Assembly: GCA_002099365.1 (NCBI GenBank) | Contig: MSED01000003.1 | Span: 620,001 to 684,000 of the forward strand | Direction of reading: 5' to 3' | DNA from: Phialophora verrucosa | Lineage: Eukaryota > Ascomycota > Eurotiomycetes > Chaetothyriales > Herpotrichiellaceae | Length of the DNA: 64,000 bases | Part shown: piece by piece, positions 57,818 through 64,000 of the stretch | Position numbering within the stretch: the stretch's first letter is position 1 | Layout of the letters: the number at the start of each line of letters is the position of its first letter | Made by a program: the position numbers and the translations under genes | Notes under the pieces: generated by a model | Database searches by the model: none | What the model was told of the DNA's origin: nothing | Seen by the model: the letters and a program-made list of their open reading frames with translations, nothing else

Positions 57818-58588
57818 GGTGGTGGCTACTCAATGCCGGCGCAATGCCTGGTTGAGGGCAGGGCAGGGTATGTTGCGTACGAGAAGAGGGCGTAAAGTTC
57901 GTCGCAAGTTCGATGTCGGTATCGGTGAAGGCCACTGAACTGGAAAGTCACCGCTCTTGCGCGCCTCCAGATTGGTACACGACAATGGGACTGCAGGTCA
58001 GCACTTTGGATGCCGGGTTCGGAGTAGGTGCCTGGTTAACTGCTGGTTGATGCTAATGTGAAGCGTCTGTTATTGGTCTTGGTCGGGATGTCTCTCAGCC
58101 CCTCATCGAACTGAGGCGTTGCGTGAGCGATTGTGATTCGCTGTCGTGGAAAAGAAGTTCCGCGCCGTGTTTGGGCTGAACGCGACATCGTGCCGCCTGC
58201 TCTTCTGTCCCTTCACATTCCGCCTACCACAGCACCGGTGAATGCCAGGATGCTTGCTGCCAGCATGGTCTCCCGTTGTTCAAGCTTCAGCCGCACAAGG
58301 CTATCTGAGATGATTCATGTTCTCTCACCTCCTGGTGTTTGCCTAGTGCTGCATCGTGACGCATCGAACTTGATGGCTGAGCTGTTGCGCACCCGGATTG
58401 ATCCAACGGTTGCTTGATTGAGTCTGCGTAGGGCGACAGATGGAGCCCTCTGCTCGGTTGACGGGCAACTATTTCCTGTCTTCAAGCGATAAAGCTTCAT
58501 TTGCGAGCCATGCCCGCCCTGCTCGCGTGCTGTTGCTTCTTGAGTCAAACAATTCTGTTGCCACTGACCTACAAATGCCAATGAAGCC
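57818..58588. other. Intergenic, divergent promoters of TXNL1-like and transcription-factor genes
   Basis: About 770 bases. No gene is seen, and short open frames have no supporting features. Confidence 0.5.
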
Positions 58589-60648
58589 ATGGCAGGCGGA
58601 GACACAAACATCTTCTTCGTACCATACCGGCCTCACTCGCAGTCGAAGAAATCCCCCTCTGTCGAAGAACCTGAGATATCTCAGCAAAAGCATGCTGCTC
58701 GAGAGTACCATCGGAAAGCCAAGCTTGAACGCCATGCAAAGCTAGACGCCTTACATCACCGCCATGTACGAAGTATAAGTGTCCCAGCCGCGCAGCTTCA
58801 GTCAGATTCAGCCCTCCGACCGCTCTTGGCGCGAAATAGGTCATTTCAGGAAGACAAGGTCTACAACAACTCTTTCGGTATCTTCGACGCTGGCACCGGC
58901 CAGTTCGACCCCTTCAATGCCTGCGTGCCTGCTGGTGTGCCCACTTTCGCTCTCGACACTCTAGACTATGGTGAGTATTCGAAGTTCTTCTTCCCTGTCC
59001 TGCTTTGTTTGCTCATCAGAAGTTGCAACCCAGTTCCTGATTCAAGCGCCCCAGGTCGGTCTATCTTTGCATCCAACATTGCACTTTGTCTGGCCCATTA
59101 TCCGTTCGTAGCGGAATGTCTAGCCTCACTGACAACGACAAAAGCGACGTCTGCTCAATGGAAGATCTTCAGCTCGTCAAAAGGCGTCCGTGGCGAAGGG
59201 ACTATCAAAGATGCTGTTCTCGCATGTGCCATGCAGTCTCCTGCCGCGTTCTGGTCCATTATCTTTGCAGGTGCCACACACAAGGCGTATCTTCAGCGAG
59301 GATCCGACTCCTGCAGCAGTGACAGGACCTTGCGCTTGTCCTACAAGACCAATGCCATTAGGGAGCTGAATCGTGAGATTCAAGCACTGCAAGGAGAGGC
59401 TTCTGATGAACTGCTGCTGGCTATCATCACAATGGCAGCTCATGGTTCAGGCGAGCAGTTGGATCCACCTTCACAGGCGGAAAGTTTGAGCACACTGGAG
59501 GCCGTTCAAAACTTTCAATATTATGGCCGCATGCGCTGGGAGGAAGCACATTTCAAGGCCATCGCCCATCTAGTCCATCGGCGAGGAGGACTGTATACAG
59601 TGAAGATGCCTGGGTTAGCTAACGCCATTGGACTGTATGTGGCACCCACGGGGCTTGGTCCCTTCCAACTGGAGCAAGCTGACAATGGGAAAGGGCCGAT
59701 ATCTTCTTCGCTTTCCAGACTCTACGACCGCCGACCTTCGCGCTTCTTGCCCCTTCAAGCTTGATCATGTCGACATGGTCCCAGGATCCAGCCCCAGTAT
59801 GCTCATCTCTCTACACCATGACGGCTGGCTTTGACGAACTCCGCGATGATCCCGGCTTCGCATGTCTACTGCAAATCATTACTCATGTGCGTATGATCAC
59901 GATTGGTTTCAACGCGCATCTGTCCCAGCAAACTGGCGCCCCAACCATCACACGTATCGTATGGGCACGGAACTTTATGACCCATGACCTGCTCAGCCTA
60001 CCTTTGACGATGCCTACCACATTCCCCGGGCCTATTCCCGGAAGACAACCACATGAATCCTCTGCTTCGAATAAACTGGATGTCTTATCCTCACGGCAGG
60101 CGCTCTACGATCTCCTACGCCTCTCAACACTTACATACACGCTTCTAGTCCTCTTCCCCATGCCCCGTGTCACGGGCTTGCATGACAGGCTCTCCCAGCA
60201 GCTCATGGCAGCCCTCGCCGACTGCACGGCACTAGACCTCTGGGCCACACATCCAAAGATGCTCTTTTGGGCCACTGTCCTGGGAGGCATCGTCTCAGGA
60301 GACGGCGGCCTCCGGAAATGGTACGCCGAGATGACCCGACGAACGAGGATGACCATTGCGGACCTAGGGCATGTCGACTCGCCAGGCCGTAACAGGAGCC
60401 AGAGCACAAGTCGCCAGCGAAGCCGTAGTCAGAGTCGCTCGGCTCCAGAAGCGAGCAGCAAACGAGAGGCTGATGTGACATGGAAAGCCGTGACGAGCAT
60501 GTTCTTCCGGTTTCTTTGGTTCGACGGACCTCAATGTGATGGACTCGGAAGAGCGTTTTGGGATGAAACTTGTGAAAATCTATCTTCCCGGGCCACGAGT
60601 GACGACCCCTCCGCTTCGGCGTCTCCGATTTTGATTGCGACTCGGTGA
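58589..60648 (+). CDS. Fungal-specific transcription factor-like protein lacking a zinc cluster, three exons
   Basis: Exons are 58589-58970, 59055-59634 and 59694-60648, giving 638 residues. The start has ideal Kozak context (GCCATGG). The N terminus begins MAGGDTNIFFVPYRP and then a basic AAREYHRKAKLERHAKL segment. It resembles the common fungal family that carries the fungal-specific transcription-factor (DUF3468-type) domain but no Cys6 zinc cluster. The middle region contains FWSIIFAGATHKAYL and AIAHLVHRRGGLYTVKMPGLANAIGLADIFFAF, typical of that domain. The second intron (59 bases, GTATGT/AAG) is required to keep the domain in frame. The first (58971-59054, GTGAGT/CAG) is exactly 84 bases with no stop, so it could be retained as 28 residues. 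A serine/arginine-rich patch occurs near residue 560. Target genes are unknown. Confidence 0.78.
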
Positions 60649-60877
60649 GATTACCAATATGCAGACTGCGATATCCACTTGGACTCGTTCCTTGGAGTTG
60701 TCGGCATCAGATCTATGGTTCTTACTAGGCTATGAAGTGTGCCTATTAAACTCGACGAACCGCACACTATATTCTAGGCAGGTCATGAGATCCTGCTATA
60801 TATTGTAACAATCACTGTTCCAGGCGGAGTCACTGGATGCTCTGTTTCAATTTTCTTTGACCCCTAGCACGCGCTTT
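60649..60877. other. Intergenic between convergent transcription-factor and thioesterase genes
   Basis: About 230 bases separating two stop codons; 3' UTR sequence of both genes. Confidence 0.5.
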
Positions 60878-62126
60878 TCAGAGCTTGGCACCCTCTTTGA
60901 AGACATAGAATGCCTGTCCATGCGGTCAGTAAATTGCCCGGGCGTGGATGAAGCGTGACCGGTTCCACATACCTCCTGCACGACGGTGGCAATCAAGAAT
61001 CCCTGCCGGCTGAAAATCCTCGAGTTGATCATCGCTCGGCCATCTTTCGCCCAGGGAGAGGTGACCTCGATATAGAGCAGCTCGTCGGCGCGGAACCCAT
61101 CGTGCGTATGGAAGTGGATACTGTGATTCAGACTCGTCATGATCTTCAAGCTCGCCGGCAGAGCCGTTTTCGTCGTATCCCCGATGGGCCACAGACCATG
61201 CGGCACGCCGTGGATCGACAGCGGACAGTCCATGACATGATAATCCGACACGTGGACCACGGCGAGGACATGTGCGGGCGCGCCCCTGGCGGCGGCCATG
61301 GGCGGATCAATCTGCGCGACCACGGGCGCGATCGTCGTCGCTGGATTCCTCTCGGGATCTACAGACACCATCAATCCGACGTGTGAGCAGTCAGTGTGTC
61401 ATGCAGGCAGGCAGGCAGGCACGGGGACCCAGATGGGATGGCACGGTGTGTCTTTCCCCGCCCACGCACCCATTTGTGCGTGTATAGTGTGTGTGCGTAC
61501 ATACCTTGGTGCACGAGCGGCAGCCTCTCGAATTTCATGAACGGCCCCTTCTCCGTGCGCATGTCCTCGAAGTCGTCGAGCGTGATCTTCCACCCGCTCC
61601 GCTCGCCGTGCCGTTTGATCCGCATGGGCGTCGCGTGCGTCATGGCCCGCCCGGACCACGGCGCAGCGTTCACGAACGACGTCGTGACCGTCACGAACAC
61701 CCGGTCGCCTTGCTCGATGGTGACCGTGCGGACGGCGAACCGGCGCCCATTCCCAATGCGTTGCACCTTGTACACCAAGGGAGCGGCCGGGTTGGGCGCC
61801 AACATGAAGTGCGTCTGGAGCGAGTCGAGCATGAAGCCGTCCGGGACGGTTTTCCACGCCGCGGACGCGGCTTGCGCCATCATTAGCGGGCCGGGCATCG
61901 TGTTGGTGATGTTGAATACCCAGGGCTTGTGGATTGTCGTGAATACGTCCTAGGCAGATCATCAGTCATGGTGGTTTTAGTGAGCGGGCGTGACATGGCA
62001 TGGCATAGGCATTCGGGAATGTGGTCGTCCACTGCTCACCGGTGCTGTCTCCTTCAATTGGAGATGTGTTTCGAAATCGAGCCTTGAGGCCTCGGGCTTG
62101 GGCCCGGGGGTTTCGCTCGAACCCAT
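60878..62126 (-). CDS. Acyl-CoA thioesterase II (TesB/ACOT8-like), peroxisomal, four exons
   Basis: Exons, in coding order, are 62126-62040, 61949-61505, 61358-60973 and 60913-60878 (introns 90, 146 and 59 bases), giving 317 residues. The enzyme hydrolyses fatty acyl-CoA to free acid and CoA through a double hot-dog fold. The first hot-dog includes NTMPGPLMMAQAASAAWKTV, FMLDSLQTHFMLAP and RRFAVRTVTIEQGDRVFVTV. The second includes VLAVVHVSDYHVMD, LNHSIHFHTHDGFRADELLY, INSRIFSRQGFLIATVVQE and the end FYVFKEGAKL. The last three residues, AKL, are a peroxisomal targeting signal (PTS1), and this tripeptide sits in a 36-base last exon. The enzyme should work with peroxisomal beta-oxidation. A (GCAG)n run lies in intron 2. 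The start at 62126 has ACCATGG context. Confidence 0.92.
61403..61421. repeat. (GCAG)n tetranucleotide repeat in an intron
   Basis: Between four and five tandem GCAG units inside intron 2 of the thioesterase gene. Confidence 0.75.
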
Positions 62127-64000
62127 GGTCGAGGTTGACCTCTGTTTGTCCTCGTAGATGATTGGATCGCGTTGTGTCCGCAGCGCTTGATTGAGAGACG
62201 GCCGGTCTGTTCCTGAGATTCCACAGGCGGCCAAAGGCTAGGGAGCAAAGTAAGGAGTGCTGTGTTCACGTAACGAGACTCCTCATCATGCAGTACGATG
62301 AGGTCGATGATTATCTCGCCGCACGATCTGATCTGACGCGGCGAATGTGTGGGCAAGCGTAAGCCTCAGCTGATACGATATCCCCGGCTGGAGAAATAAC
62401 GTTATGGGATTCGGCTGATCAACAGAGCACAGCACCACGGTACGAGTATCAGATCCGAGATCTTACTGACTTATGGGGGGTTTAGATGCGAGCCGATCCA
62501 CAAGTTGCGGGGCTTCGAGAGTTGATGCCATTGCACATCGGGGGATATACCGAGGTAGATATCGGGAATCCATCTCCTTTTCCTTCATCGCTGAGACCAC
62601 GTCAGCCGCGCACGGAGGGGGATGTGTGTCCGAAATATCTGGCTGCAAACATGTTATCGTCAAGTCGTGATGTACAGTAGTCGTGAGCAGCGCCCGTCAA
62701 GCATACTGTGCTGGCCTTACGAGTATGCCTGGTGGGCTTGACCTCGCGTTGGCCAGGAAGCGTGGAACGAGATTATGGGCGAAGCCTCCGACTATGTACA
62801 ACGTCCATTGAGCCGCTTGGAATGAACCTTCTACCACCTATCATGCGACAGTTCATGGCACAAGTTTTCAAGCTTGCCTCCCTCGCGGCGAAGTTACAAT
62901 AATGCCTGGCTGAGCGACCATGCGCATCTGTACGTAGCAACCACTGCGATATTTACTGATCTTCAGGATTGCAGTTTGACCACTTCCACGACCACTATGT
63001 GCAAGCTACGTGATGGGAATGATCGACAATCACCTCCGCGATTGAGGTGCTTCATCTCTGATTCCCGGCCCTGTCCCACGCCACCGTTGGAAGTTTGAAG
63101 AACCTACGTTGCTGACGGAACGGTTGGAATCCTTCAACTTCGCGCCTTTTCGAGGGGAGGTCGTTTCTTCCACCTCCACGCGGAGAGGAATGCGGCCACT
63201 ACGGTGTCTCGACTGCTGTTGGATGTTTTGGTAGAGGAGTCGTTCTTTCAGAGATTTGATCTCCTAGCAGCCATGGAGGTTCTTCACTGGAACCAGTCTT
63301 GGTTACGTACATCGATGAACACTTCGCGACTCCACGCAGAAGGTATGCCCAGCCGGCCTGTTCGTACCATGAGGGACAGCATGCGACAGCGTGTGGGTTT
63401 ACAATTGACCGATGCTATAATCAACTATGGCGCCGTTACTCTGAGGACGGATGGGAGGAGCACCTCGACATTGTCGTCCGAGCCGTTTCAGGCTGGAGGG
63501 ATTCAGGACCACCGCACCTTTATGCATGTCGCATCGGATGTTGGGATCCGAGTAGGCGAGTGAAGGATTGAGCATAATTCGCCCAGCTCGTCGAAGGAGT
63601 CTGGACACAGGAAATCGCCAGTGTGAAGCTTGTGGTCCATCTACAGCCTAGCGTCTTCGATGGGAGACGGGTTGCAGGCGGGAGCAACTACAGTCGACCT
63701 ACAAGCAGAAAAGAAATGGTGCAGTTGTCGTGGCTTCGGAAGGGCAGGCCTCCTTCCCCGGCGGAAACAAGCCAGGAGGAGGAGTCAGGCTGACGGTGCT
63801 CGCCAACCGCGCCACGTCCTCCCAAGTCAGAGACTGAGGTTGCAGCTGTGACGAATGGCAGAACCGTGTCTTCCACCAATGTCATGTAGCGTGCATGGGG
63901 GCAGATTGAAGCAAATCAAACGGTGTCCTATTTTACACAGTAGATCCGTAAAAATCACACATGGAGCCTAGCTCCAGCCAGACCGCTTAAACGATTAACC
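62127..64000. other. Right-edge region without a confident gene
   Basis: The first part is the promoter of the thioesterase. A stretch at about 63200-63571 looks coding in two overlapping + frames: one includes LLLDVLVEESFFQRFDLLAAMEV written in parts as VLVEESFFQRFDLL, and another carries cysteine-containing text such as DRCYNQLWRRYSEDGWEEHL. It lacks a clear start, splice plan or family. It may be a gene remnant or an exon of an unrecognised gene. The rest shows nothing. Confidence 0.3.

Overview
This is nuclear DNA of a filamentous ascomycete (Pezizomycotina). The evidence is: short GT-AG introns of about 42-190 bases, many with a CTAAC/CTGAC branch point just before the acceptor; ATG starts in good Kozak context; monocistronic genes on alternating strands; and protein families typical of such fungi (MsnA/Seb1-type zinc-finger factor, Mug190-type SMP/C2 protein, secreted pepsin-like protease, ferric reductase, zinc-cluster-less fungal transcription factor). 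I cannot fix the order or species from sequence alone; a Eurotiomycete or Dothideomycete is my guess.

Layout. 0-11 kb: 3' end of an M20 peptidase, RPL36, a Rad60/Esc2-type SUMO-like protein, an FAD monooxygenase, a YdeI-family protein and a dynamin-family GTPase. 11-24 kb: a four-exon ferric reductase with iron-GATA-type sites upstream, a fungal membrane protein with an apparent frameshift, LSM6, a SAM methyltransferase with an 11-base microexon, MRI1 (methionine salvage) and a small coiled-coil protein. 24-27.4 kb: no confident gene. 27.4-36 kb: a SAM-domain/HMG-box protein, an aspartic protease, DGAT2, a coiled-coil protein and DPH4. 36.6-43.7 kb: Mug190-like protein and DPH6. 43.7-57 kb: two gene-poor blocks rich in simple repeats on either side of the Msn2/Seb1-like stress factor. 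57-62 kb: TXNL1-like thioredoxin, a zinc-cluster-less transcription factor and a peroxisomal acyl-CoA thioesterase. 62-64 kb: nothing assignable.

Most genes are housekeeping or general metabolism and do not form an obvious gene cluster. The connections I can support are two diphthamide-pathway genes (DPH4 and DPH6) 5 kb apart, a lipid theme (DGAT2, SMP-domain lipid transfer, peroxisomal thioesterase) that may be coincidence, and predicted iron regulation of the ferric reductase. Many neighbours are convergent with stop codons only 4-400 bases apart. I did not find a convincing new multi-gene system. The most unusual signals are the strongly repeated 8-mer TACTCGTA/TACGAGTA in intergenic DNA, the paired ATCWGATAA sites, the microexons, and the terminal exon that supplies a PTS1 signal.
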